This document shows, piece by piece, positions 17,601 through 25,344 of a stretch of DNA of 64,000 nt. Each line of letters starts with the position of its first letter. Position 1 is the stretch's first letter. The notes beneath the pieces are model-generated. The model was not told the DNA's origin. It ran no database searches and saw nothing but the letters and a program-made list of their open reading frames with translations. Source of the stretch: Herbinix sp. Its GTDB lineage: Bacteria; Bacillota; Clostridia; Lachnospirales; Lachnospiraceae. The translations under genes and the position numbers were made by a program. The stretch covers positions 186,001 to 250,000 of the forward strand of contig JAQSYO010000003.1 in the NCBI GenBank assembly GCA_029256105.1. Direction: 5' to 3'.

Positions 17601-18837
17601 AATTGCGGATGATGGTCGAGATGATTCAAAAGCCTTTTATGAATGTATGACCTCAGCTGTAAACCAAGGTAAGGAAGTATGGATTCCAGTAGGCAGATTT
17701 GATATTAGCACACCGACCAGTGATTATGATGCAGGTGACCAACAGGATAAAAACAGGGGCATCGTTATATCAGAGGATAATATAGTAATCCGAGGAGCAG
17801 GTATGTGGTATTCCATATTACAGGGTGATTATGCTGCATTTTTTGTGAAAGCAAGTAACATTGCTTTCTATGATTTCTCTCTAAGGGGAACTGCGGTTGC
17901 GAGACGGGATTCTATTGATCCTTCTGCAATAGAAACGGATTATAATACTCCGGTTATGAAAAATATGACGGTTCAAAATGTATGGATCGAACATTATAAA
18001 ACAGGGATATGGACACATAACATGAACGGCTTGCATATCGTTGGATGCCGTATCCGTGATACCTTTGCAGATGGTATGAATCTACGTAAGGGAACCTCAA
18101 ATGCTGTTGTAGAACAGTGCGATGTCCGTAACACTGGGGACGATGCGATAGCTCTCTGGTCCTCAGAGGCAAGTGATACCAAGGTAAGCATACGATTTAA
18201 TACAGTAGGATTACAGTGGCTCGCCAATAACATTGCAGTATATGGTGGAACAGATATTGAAATTACGGATAATCTCCTGAGAGATACGGTCGTCAATGGT
18301 GCAGGGATAAATATCAGTACAAATTTTGACCCGAAACCCTTCATGGGCAACATAACGGTGGCCCGCAATACCTTAGAACGTTGTGGCAGTCAGGATGGTA
18401 ATAATAATCAAAATGATGGAGCAATTTGGTTTAATACGGTTCAAGGAAATGATAATCATGCACAGATAATAGTAAAGGATAATGTAATATTAGATAGTAC
18501 TTACCAAGGAATATCATTTTCAAACAGAGGGACAATCGATAATGTTGTACTAGAAGGCAATGTAATTGATGTATGCGGTTCTTACGGAATTGATATAATA
18601 AAAGGAGCGAAGGGCGGCATAAAAGGGAAAAATAATCTTATACAAAACATGATGCTAGGGGATATAAATAATAACGCATTAAATTCATTTGTGATCACAA
18701 CAGAAGTAACAGAAGGAGTTAAACATAATAGTAAAAATCCAAATAATAAGCCTTTTATTATCATAGGAGTATTTGTATTTGTTGGTATCATTCCATTTAT
18801 GCTACGAATGATTGCGAAAAAGGAGAGGTTAAAATAA
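14605..18837 (+). CDS. Secreted multidomain GH87-type alpha-1,3-glucanase (mycodextranase-like), membrane-anchored
   Basis: The ATG at 14605 follows AAAGGGG and opens a signal peptide (KFKWLLMALLTVGMILYIVPNISLA), giving 1410 aa. Residues ~30-700 hold about five related beta-rich repeats (pattern YLYE..G.L.YG....W.I....K.IKN..T..YI), resembling beta-trefoil/ricin-type carbohydrate binding. Residues ~830-985 look like a CBM-type beta-sandwich. A right-handed beta-helix starts at ~993 (LDFGAIADDGRDDSKAF). Within it, FADGMNLRKGTSN and RNTGDDAIALWS place Asp1156, Asp1179 and Asp1180 with the +23/+24 spacing I recall for the catalytic Asp triad of GH87 alpha-1,3-glucanases. A hydrophobic helix (~1383-1400) and a basic tail end the protein, so it is probably tethered to the membrane; no LPXTG motif is present. 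Pectin-type activity is an alternative for the beta-helix, but the DD motif favours GH87. Confidence 0.8.
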   Translation: MKSKFKWLLMALLTVGMILYIVPNISLAETTGEIYYIKNNYTPGAYLYEAEGILRYGIPVENDASFQWIIEDNGSFKTIKNAATKHYITLEGHGDATVEGNWGEVVQCLTWADNKDTFLWDFAITEEQNLLSASTSYAGFALHLENVTNGQVSGQKISGDQLNWGNMKWDFVSEDKVNFTTLLRNGFCIQNTEDGTYLRVDKGILTHGIPDGPDNAYIWEIEQQADGSKAIKNKLTSQYISMSNYDETTFSLSLEDYAIADNKLFWNFQISKAVTILSMSKDYKGYGLYLELASNDKVKCNDILSESKKLTDGMKWNFYPSGDIAEVAGSLILDSGVYNLKNSYYSLYLIEDNGVAVYGNAKTTDINAQWEIIYDAEVGKTAIKNKGTGDYLYVMGDSQKLICDNKENYYWNMKRHTNELYPNAVLFQDSIYSDSYLHMESLNGFLEDSNAVQPTWGTPHWDPIKCEVTGSDVSASEVAKEIVPVDYIRLQSSAEANKYLYENTSGALTYKECGAADARSHWKLIESGTSGAYKIQNRETGDYITNKGNGTLRCLAEDQAIAEGSLWEVSEGNATNKLLLNNAYAEMKSYLRPYLNIQKHSGFAQSNLVSTEEETTQWIYEVAQEKTTSTSDAELVSVPLNVFPDTNIYQIVYNGKQLDNLYKLEYYGSKVRIIDIKTNQYLYYEDGWKLKSLKVLEDITVQWSINTKAGVTILTNGEIKLQPVAIASDSIYTAERVYLSGDKSIYAVSVDQAGTYQVGIESSDKKASIEVGVNGTIQGILALPSKEGISLSLNKGINTISLTGSTEVSKLTIYKSRNKNYRGASVLYTEYQAEDCNTNGTILDEDRTYHAISSEAAGRLAVNLEGTGQYIKVTLAKPANSLIIRYCIPDSSEGIGQDQTLNLYIDGKKNKSIELTSRYSWVYGGYPWTNNPADGQAHHFFDETSVLLDQTYPVGTVIKLQKDAANHGEYYIIDKVDLEELPTAAPKPQNGLSILDFGAIADDGRDDSKAFYECMTSAVNQGKEVWIPVGRFDISTPTSDYDAGDQQDKNRGIVISEDNIVIRGAGMWYSILQGDYAAFFVKASNIAFYDFSLRGTAVARRDSIDPSAIETDYNTPVMKNMTVQNVWIEHYKTGIWTHNMNGLHIVGCRIRDTFADGMNLRKGTSNAVVEQCDVRNTGDDAIALWSSEASDTKVSIRFNTVGLQWLANNIAVYGGTDIEITDNLLRDTVVNGAGINISTNFDPKPFMGNITVARNTLERCGSQDGNNNQNDGAIWFNTVQGNDNHAQIIVKDNVILDSTYQGISFSNRGTIDNVVLEGNVIDVCGSYGIDIIKGAKGGIKGKNNLIQNMMLGDINNNALNSFVITTEVTEGVKHNSKNPNNKPFIIIGVFVFVGIIPFMLRMIAKKERLK

Positions 18838-18943
18838 TCGACACTTTGCAGTGTGAGCTTACCTGAAAGTTCACTAGTTAAATTATTTCAAATCTTAGGA
18901 TTGATAAAAGTTATAGGATCAATTTATAGAGTTAATCGTATAG

Positions 18944-18983
18944 AAAAGACAGTAGGCGATCCTCCCTACCTACTGTCTTTTTT
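18944..18983. terminator. Bidirectional hairpin terminator (GH87 / aldo-keto reductase)
   Basis: AAAAGACAGTAGG (18944-18956) pairs perfectly with 18969-18981, followed by T6 on the plus strand; the A-run on the 5' side gives a shorter T-run on the minus strand. It lies between two convergent genes. The rest of 18838-19133 shows nothing else clear. Confidence 0.88.
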
Positions 18984-19133
18984 GCATATCTTTATTTTAT
19001 ACTAGTGGTGCTGGACTCGATGGTTACTGGTTAAGCAGCAAATAGCCATGAGATTTTTATTAATTGTTTTGATGTTTTCCAGAGAAGACAGGAAGACTCA
19101 GGTACTAATGCTAATTGCGATGATGTTGAATTC

Positions 19134-20246
19134 TTAGTAGATATCTTTGCTTGCCAATTTATAATCGGATAATGAAAGTTTTCTGATTATATCAATATGA
19201 TAAGGACATTTCGACATGCATATTCCACACTTTGTACAACTGTCCGCTTTTATCTCTAACTTAGCATATTGTGCTATAGCCATATCTTTATTACCGAACC
19301 AAAAACGTAATCGTTCTTTTAAGGCGTACTCAGCGGCATTGGTAATTATACCGTCAGCCATCTGCCGATCGAAATACCCTTCGTACTTGAAAATTTGAGT
19401 GATAGGAACCTGCTCCGGGCAGGGAAGACACTGGTCACACTGGCGACAGACATAACTGCCTAATTCAGTTGCATTTTTATAAATGTTATCTATTTCCTCA
19501 AAGTTCATTGGGGTAAATTCCTCAGCGAAAGCCAAATCTGATTCTAAAATATCACGATTATTAATTCCTGCAACTACGATGGAGACAGGCTGACTGAAGG
19601 CATAACGAAATGCTTCTGGAGCAGATTGCCATAATAGACCATCCGCAACTGGCTTCATAAGAATAACAGCAGTTCCATTTTCTCTTGCTAAGGGTAACAG
19701 CTCTGTTTGTATTTCAGGAAAATTAAAATGGTCATAATAATTGATAGTCGTCATGACAGCATCAAAGGGATATTCCTTTAAAGCTCTTATTAATACATCT
19801 GGCTGCCCATGCATTGAGATTCCAATATGATTTATTTTACCCTCGCTCTTTGCTTGAAGGGCTCCCTCAAGAGCACCACCAGGAGCAAGAATTTGATCAA
19901 GCTCTGTCATGGTACCAACTGCGTGCATGATGAGAAGATCAACATAATCAGTTTTTAAGTTCTTTAAACTATTCTCGAGGGATTCCAAACATTTTGTTTT
20001 TGTTCGTTCACCTGTTTTCGTAGCTAATATGTATTCCTTACGCCTATGTGAAACACAATGACCAATTTTACGCTCGGATTCACCGTTACCGTAGCTTGCA
20101 GCTGTTTCAATATAATTTCCACCGGCATCTAAATAACGGTTTAGCAGATACTCTGCTTCTGCTACCGGTATTTCAAGTAAATGAAAACCACCAAAACCTA
20201 GTATTGATGTATCCAAACCGGTACGACCAAATGCTCTTTTCTCCAT
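19134..20246 (-). CDS. Aldo/keto reductase with C-terminal iron-sulfur cluster domain
   Basis: The ATG at 20246 has the RBS TAAAGGAGGT just upstream on the minus strand and gives 370 aa starting MEKRAFGRTG. Residues 1-265 are an aldo/keto reductase barrel: IETAASYGNGESE with the active-site Tyr, ATKTGER with the Lys and DLLIMHAV with the His. The usual catalytic Asp of the D-T-A motif is Glu here. The C-terminus has CRQCDQCLPCP and CTKCGICMSKCP, two Cys-rich motifs for [4Fe-4S] clusters, so electrons may come from ferredoxin-like chemistry. The substrate is unknown. It is a single gene, with a tandem repeat in its upstream region. Confidence 0.9.
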   Translation of the reverse strand: MEKRAFGRTGLDTSILGFGGFHLLEIPVAEAEYLLNRYLDAGGNYIETAASYGNGESERKIGHCVSHRRKEYILATKTGERTKTKCLESLENSLKNLKTDYVDLLIMHAVGTMTELDQILAPGGALEGALQAKSEGKINHIGISMHGQPDVLIRALKEYPFDAVMTTINYYDHFNFPEIQTELLPLARENGTAVILMKPVADGLLWQSAPEAFRYAFSQPVSIVVAGINNRDILESDLAFAEEFTPMNFEEIDNIYKNATELGSYVCRQCDQCLPCPEQVPITQIFKYEGYFDRQMADGIITNAAEYALKERLRFWFGNKDMAIAQYAKLEIKADSCTKCGICMSKCPYHIDIIRKLSLSDYKLASKDIY

Positions 20247-20320
20247 AATTACCTCCTTTATGAGAATACTCACTAACGATAGATTAACATATTTGCAAAT
20301 TTAGTACAAGAATACAATAC

Positions 20321-20419
20321 TTCGAATAAATGGCTTCGAATAAATAGCTTCGAATAAATAGCTTCGAACTAATTGGCTTAGAATAGATGGATTAGAATAG
20401 ATGGATTAGAATAAAAAAT
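20321..20419. repeat. Seven-unit 14-bp tandem repeat
   Basis: Units TTCGAATAAATGGC, TTCGAATAAATAGC (twice), a 15-bp TTCGAACTAATTGGC, TTAGAATAGATGGA (twice) and a decayed last unit run head to tail. The array lies 75 bp upstream of the aldo/keto reductase start and in a 741-bp gap. Units fall into two sub-families, which suggests stepwise expansion. The 14-bp period is not a coding multiple. Confidence 0.9.
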
Positions 20420-20987
20420 TTATAATAAATAATTTGCCATTTATCTCAAAAAATATGGATTCAATTTTTAAGATTTAGTTGTTGAAGAGAGTACTAAATA
20501 CCGAAAACTACTTCTAACCATATTCTAACAAGAGTGGTTATTACAGTAAACAATGGAAAGAACGATATAAAATTATGCAATATTTATATAATTATCTAAT
20601 TTGGTTTTAATATTATGTGGTTATAGACTAATAATTAGCGTCCAATTGTGATAAATAGTATAAAAGAATATATTATTTTTGTTTTTGCCATAAAAAATCA
20701 TACATAAATCACAATTATATTATAAAAAGGCTTGCTATTTACAAATACAATAAGTCTTTATCATAGTATAATTAAAATAACAGTTATTCCATTTCATACC
20801 AAATGTGAGCATACTTAATTATATTATGGCATGCATTTTGCTAAGTCACGAGATCAGAGGACAAGTATTTAACCCGAATAGGGGTGTTATCGTCTTACCG
20901 AGGAAAGAAGAGAGGCATCTTTCACTATCTTATTGTATTAAAAATATATTAAAAAAGAACATATAGATAAGTCTGGAGGAACAGGAA
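20420..20987 (+). other. Long AT-rich upstream region of the chemoreceptor gene
   Basis: No gene is visible. It contains widely spaced inverted arms AATTGTGAT (20644-20652) and ATCACAATT (20708-20716). From ~20820 to 20965 there is a less AT-rich stretch with possible stems (AACCC/GGGGTGTT around 20872-20890; AAAGA...TCTTT around 20905-20930). This suggests a structured leader of about 150 nt. It does not match the conserved core of the type I cyclic di-GMP riboswitch as I know it, so it is left unnamed. Confidence 0.4.
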
Positions 20988-23135
20988 ATGAGTGAAATTG
21001 GAGTAGATATTCAAAAAACACAAAGAATAGTGGCTGATAAGAAAGCATCGAGGATTAGTGAGAGAATAAAGGATGAGGATACCTTTAAAAGGTCGTTTCG
21101 TAATATTCCTCTATTTAAACCTGCAGCAACGATACGCTTTCGATTAATCGCTTCCTTTATGGTTCCAATTGCGTTCATTATATTACTAGGAATTGTATCC
21201 TATCAGAAGGCAGCGAATAGTATTATAAGTAATTATGAAACTGCAACTGTTCAAGCGATTAATATGGCAGGTGAATATATGCGTTTCGGTTTCGAAGCGG
21301 TAGAGGCATCCGCTGTTCAATATATGGAGGATGATTCTGTTTCAAAATATTTTTTGAATATGTATAAAAATGATGCCATGGAATATAGCAATAAACAACG
21401 CACTATCACAAACTTATTACGTGCTAAAAAAGCTACTGATGATTTTGTTGAAGAAATTTATCTCATTTCTGATCAGGTTACTCCGATTTCTACGGTATCC
21501 GGATTAAATGATAAAATTTATGGAAGCTTTGTTGAAACAGAATTAGGTACATACCTTAAAAAAAATCCGACACAAAAGGTTTGGGTAGGTAATAATGAAT
21601 ATTTGGATACGAAATTAGGAACCACTGTATCGGATTATTCTTTACGTTTTGTAAGAAATTTTACGAATGCGGAGGCAATTCTCGTAATTGATGTTAGTAC
21701 TGATACAGTGAATTCAATTCTTGATAATCTTAATTTTGATCAATCAGGTTTACTTGGAATTGTTACGGAGGATGGAAAAGAAATATCATTAGTGAATCAG
21801 GGAGAAGAAATATTTTTTGATGAAACTTTTTATCAGAGTGCAGTACTTGCTGAGGGTGAAACAGGTTCAGATTATGTAAATTATAAGGGTCAAGACTATT
21901 TATTTATGTACTCCAAGATTGGTACTACGGGAGCATTAATTTGTGCACTGATACCGAAGGAAGCGATTACAAAGCAAGCGGATGACATTAAACAAGTTAC
22001 ATTTGTAATAGTAATTATTGCATGTATCATAGCAGTATTAACCGGCATAGGTATATCTACAGGTATTGATAAGACGATAAAAGGGATTATTGCTGGACTT
22101 AAGAAAGCAGCAAAAGGCGACCTGACCGTTGCCTTTAACTCCAAGCGAAAAGATGAATTCCATATATTAATTAATGAAATACAAAATACCTTTATTAATA
22201 TGAAGGAGTTAATCCAGCAGGTGAAAGAGCTGAGTGGGGAGGTATCAGTATCTACCGTCAATGTATCTAAAACCTCAGAGATGTTTTTGAAATCTACGGA
22301 AGGTATTTCTACAGCGATGTTTGAGATAGAACAGGGTATATCTCAACAGGCAAAGGACGCTGAAGAATGTCTAATACAGATGGATCATTTATCTCAAAAG
22401 ATCGTATTAGTATGTGATAATACTTTAGAAATCACGCAAATTGCTGATAACACGAGGCAGAGTATCAAGGAAGGAACGGTTGTTACAGAGGTACTTAATT
22501 ATCAGACAGCAACCACCACCCAGATAACAACAAGCATTATTAATGAGATTGAAAAGTTGTCGGAGAAATCATTATCCATTAGTAAGATTATTAATGTTAT
22601 TAATGAGATTTCAAATCAAACCAATTTACTTTCCTTAAACGCTTCCATTGAAGCCGCGAGAGCTGGTGAATACGGGAAAGGCTTTGCAGTTGTTGCTAGT
22701 GAAATCAGAAAACTAGCAGAACAGTCACAAGGATCGGTAAATGATATTAAGAAAATTATTGGTAGTATTCAAGACGATACGCGAAGTGTTGTAATAATTG
22801 CCAAGCAAGCAGAAGATGTATTACGCTTACAAGAAAATGCCGTAAAAAATACAACTGCCTCCTATCATAATATCAATGAGAGCGTTGCACATCTGATGAC
22901 ATATTTAAATTATATTACGGAAAATGTAGCAAATATTGAGGAGGCAAGAATAGGTACACTGGGCGCAATTGAAAATATATCAGCTGTATTAGAAGAAATC
23001 GCGGCCTCAACTAACACGGTGAACCAAACTTCAAAGGAACAATTATCCTCTGTTGAAACATTAAATAAGTCTGCAGGAAATCTGAATGAGAATGCAAATA
23101 ATTTAGTAAAGGCTGTCCAAAAGTTTCAAGTATAA
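20988..23135 (+). CDS. Methyl-accepting chemotaxis protein
   Basis: The 715-aa chemoreceptor has a ~50-aa cytoplasmic lead, TM1 (~51-71), an extracytoplasmic sensor domain of about 265 residues (Cache-like in size and pattern), TM2 (~337-358), a HAMP domain and a cytoplasmic signalling coiled coil. The highly conserved hairpin tip [23 protein letters not shown] is at ~540-563. It should control CheA kinase and hence flagellar motion in answer to an outside ligand that cannot be named. The RBS GGAGG lies 10 bp before the ATG. It is monocistronic and ends in a strong terminator. Confidence 0.95.
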   Translation: MSEIGVDIQKTQRIVADKKASRISERIKDEDTFKRSFRNIPLFKPAATIRFRLIASFMVPIAFIILLGIVSYQKAANSIISNYETATVQAINMAGEYMRFGFEAVEASAVQYMEDDSVSKYFLNMYKNDAMEYSNKQRTITNLLRAKKATDDFVEEIYLISDQVTPISTVSGLNDKIYGSFVETELGTYLKKNPTQKVWVGNNEYLDTKLGTTVSDYSLRFVRNFTNAEAILVIDVSTDTVNSILDNLNFDQSGLLGIVTEDGKEISLVNQGEEIFFDETFYQSAVLAEGETGSDYVNYKGQDYLFMYSKIGTTGALICALIPKEAITKQADDIKQVTFVIVIIACIIAVLTGIGISTGIDKTIKGIIAGLKKAAKGDLTVAFNSKRKDEFHILINEIQNTFINMKELIQQVKELSGEVSVSTVNVSKTSEMFLKSTEGISTAMFEIEQGISQQAKDAEECLIQMDHLSQKIVLVCDNTLEITQIADNTRQSIKEGTVVTEVLNYQTATTTQITTSIINEIEKLSEKSLSISKIINVINEISNQTNLLSLNASIEAARAGEYGKGFAVVASEIRKLAEQSQGSVNDIKKIIGSIQDDTRSVVIIAKQAEDVLRLQENAVKNTTASYHNINESVAHLMTYLNYITENVANIEEARIGTLGAIENISAVLEEIAASTNTVNQTSKEQLSSVETLNKSAGNLNENANNLVKAVQKFQV

Positions 23136-23140
23136 TAGAG

Positions 23141-23178
23141 AAAACGCCATGTAGTTTAAAAATATGCATGGCGTTTTT
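23141..23178 (+). terminator. Terminator after the chemoreceptor gene
   Basis: AAAACGCCATG (23141-23151) pairs perfectly with CATGGCGTTTT (23167-23177) and runs into T5. Confidence 0.9.
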
Positions 23179-23489
23179 AACAGCTGAAAAATCCATAGTT
23201 ATGCTAACCAATTTGTAGTCAATATTGATTGATATAAAAAACTGGAAAAACTATATTAGAACATATATTGACTGTTAACAGTATATGGAATAAGATAAAT
23301 GAAAGAGTTAAGGTTGAAAAGATTTATTAAATAATAAGCATTAAAATGAAAGAAAGTATTTGGTTGGAACTAAAAGGTCAAGGTTGTAATAAAGTAAAAA
23401 GTATAAGTTATTGAAAGTTCGCAGTAACTTTCAATAAAAGGCGCTACTTATGCGCTGTGCAAACTACCTTAAGTGGAAAGAGGGACTTT
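23179..23489 (+). promoter_or_regulatory. Upstream region of the TIM-barrel gene with a 9-bp hairpin
   Basis: The 311-bp gap is AT-rich. Its one clear structure is the perfect inverted repeat TTGAAAGTT/AACTTTCAA (23411-23419 and 23426-23434, 6-nt loop), 55 bp before the chosen start. It could be an operator or leader hairpin. No riboswitch was recognised. Confidence 0.4.
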
Positions 23490-24416
23490 ATGGCTAAAAG
23501 AATGTTGGATTGTGTAGCTTCTGATTTTGCTAACTTTACAAAAACGGATTATCTTTCTTCGATATTTGGGAGTGAAGGAAGGGTTATTGCCTGCGAATGT
23601 ATTGGGATAACTATGCCTATGCTGGTAGATGTGACGAATGCTGAGTTTGTAGCTTCTATGGGCGCTGATATTATTCTTCTTAATATGTTTGATGTTACGA
23701 AGCCGGTTATTCAAGGATTAACAACAACGGAACCATCAGAAACAATACGAGAACTGAAGCAGCTGACGGGAAGAATGATTGGCATGAACTTGGAACCGGT
23801 TGAAGAAGGAATATCATCGGAGAATGATACTACCATGTGGGCTATATCAAAAGGAAGAATGGCTACAGTAGAGAATGCGAAAGCTGCTTACGAAATGGGT
23901 ATAAACATGATATTACTAACAGGGAACCCAGGGAATGGAATCAGCAACAAAGCAATCGTGGCTTCCTTAACAGCAATTAGTCAGGAACTAGGAGACAAGA
24001 TAATTCTTGCAGCAGGGAAGATGCATGCAGCCGGTATTCTTTCAGAGAGTGCACAAAATATTATTACAAAAGAAGATATCAAGGAATTTGTGGATGCAGG
24101 TGCTGACATTATATTATTTCCTGCCCCTGGAACAGTACCTGGAATTACGATGGATTATATCAGGGAATTAGTCTCTTATGCACATTCTCTTGGAGCCTTA
24201 ACAATAACAGCAATCGGAACCTCCCAGGAAGGTGCAGATACTGCTACGATTAAGCAGATTGCTCTGATGTGCAAGATGACGGGAACGGATATTCACCATA
24301 TTGGAGATACCGGTTATCCAGGTATGGCATTACCGGAGAATATTATGGCTTATTCTATTGCAATCCGTGGAGTACGACATACCTATCATAGGATTGCAGC
24401 GTCTATAAATCGTTAA
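23490..24416 (+). CDS. Conserved TIM-barrel-like protein of unknown function (DUF7916-like)
   Basis: The ATG at 23490 (MAKRMLDCVAS) follows AAAGAGGG and is preferred over an in-frame GTG at 23457, giving 308 aa. The sequence alternates short hydrophobic strands and helices as in a (beta/alpha)8 barrel: ADIILLNMF, GMNLEPV, NMILLTGNPG, DKIILAAGKMHAAG, ADIILFPAPGT, ALTITAIGTSQEG. The Gly- and Pro-rich loops at strand ends could bind a phosphate. It ends with a conserved-looking GDTGYPGMALPENIMAYSIAIRG segment. The domain name is from memory and moderate. No function can be given; it stands alone between a chemoreceptor and a two-component system. Confidence 0.7.
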   Translation: MAKRMLDCVASDFANFTKTDYLSSIFGSEGRVIACECIGITMPMLVDVTNAEFVASMGADIILLNMFDVTKPVIQGLTTTEPSETIRELKQLTGRMIGMNLEPVEEGISSENDTTMWAISKGRMATVENAKAAYEMGINMILLTGNPGNGISNKAIVASLTAISQELGDKIILAAGKMHAAGILSESAQNIITKEDIKEFVDAGADIILFPAPGTVPGITMDYIRELVSYAHSLGALTITAIGTSQEGADTATIKQIALMCKMTGTDIHHIGDTGYPGMALPENIMAYSIAIRGVRHTYHRIAASINR

Positions 24417-24616
24417 AAAGGAGTTTGAAATCCGTAGCAGTAATTACAATATTATCTTAGTTAAGGTTGGATACGGTTGGATTTCCTTGTTTTAGAGATA
24501 ACATATGTTTGTATTGAATATCTTACTAATTTATTCTATAATTAATCCAGAAAATGGTTATATTAACTTAAAATAAGAATGAAAATACGATATTATTACA
24601 AAAGGTGATTAATTCT

Positions 24617-25342
24617 ATGCTTAAGATAGCAATCTGTGATGACGAAGTAAAAGAACTAAATCGAACAAACAAAATGTGCAATGACTTCAAAGATTTTCAT
24701 TCAGAATATGATTTTAAGATAAGTTCATTTCTATCTACGGGTAAGTTAAAATCCCATATTGAGCAACAGGAGCGATTTGATATCCTTCTGTTGGATATTT
24801 ATATGCCCAATATGACAGGAATAGAATTGGCTCGATTCTTAAGGGGGAGAAGTGATGAATGTCAAATTATATTTCTCACTACCTCTATCTCTCATGCAGT
24901 AGAAGCGTTTTCTCTACATGTAACGCATTATCTGGTGAAACCGTTTACGGTAGATCAATTTAAAGATGCGATGACAAAAGCAATTAACGCTATTGAAAAA
25001 TCTAAAAAGACACACCTGACATTGAAAATACCTGGTGGGGTACAAAGAATTAATTTGGCCGATTTCATTTATGCGGAAACCGATAATCATATACAACATA
25101 TCCACCTAGTGAAGGGTAAATGTCTTCAAGTTCGTATTACCTCGATAGAGTTATTTGCTATGCTCGCTTACGATAACCGTTACTTCAAATGTGGTAGTAC
25201 TTATATTATCAATTTTGATAAAGTCGAAGAGGTAACCTCACATTACATAAGGATTGAAAACGAGATTAGTCTTCCTATGTTGCGGCGACAATACAAAGAG
25301 CTGCTTGAGCGATACACCAGTTATTTGTTGGAGGGCAATTAA
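24617..25342 (+). CDS. LytTR-family response regulator (AgrA/VirR type)
   Basis: The ATG at 24617 follows AAAAGGTG; an in-frame GTG at 24605 is less well placed. The 241-aa protein has a receiver domain with ICDDE and phospho-acceptor Asp60 (LLLDIYMPN), then a C-terminal LytTR DNA-binding domain (~140-235; DFIYAETDNHIQHIHL, FKCGSTYIINFDKVEEV). LytTR regulators bind pairs of short direct repeats about 20-21 bp apart upstream of -35 boxes. Such a pair is present at 26692-26728 just after this operon. The partner kinase starts 2 bp downstream. Confidence 0.93.
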   Translation: MLKIAICDDEVKELNRTNKMCNDFKDFHSEYDFKISSFLSTGKLKSHIEQQERFDILLLDIYMPNMTGIELARFLRGRSDECQIIFLTTSISHAVEAFSLHVTHYLVKPFTVDQFKDAMTKAINAIEKSKKTHLTLKIPGGVQRINLADFIYAETDNHIQHIHLVKGKCLQVRITSIELFAMLAYDNRYFKCGSTYIINFDKVEEVTSHYIRIENEISLPMLRRQYKELLERYTSYLLEGN

Positions 25343-25344
25343 CC

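Noticed and set aside
20321..20419. Repeated 14-bp units considered as a CRISPR array
   Set aside because: Units are directly adjacent with no unique spacers, and no cas genes are nearby.
20644..20716. AATTGTGAT/ATCACAATT arms as a CRP-type site
   Set aside because: The arms are 55 bp apart, far too wide for one dimer site, in very AT-rich sequence.
20820..20987. Type I cyclic di-GMP riboswitch before the chemoreceptor
   Set aside because: The conserved core segments of that RNA class are not present as I know them.
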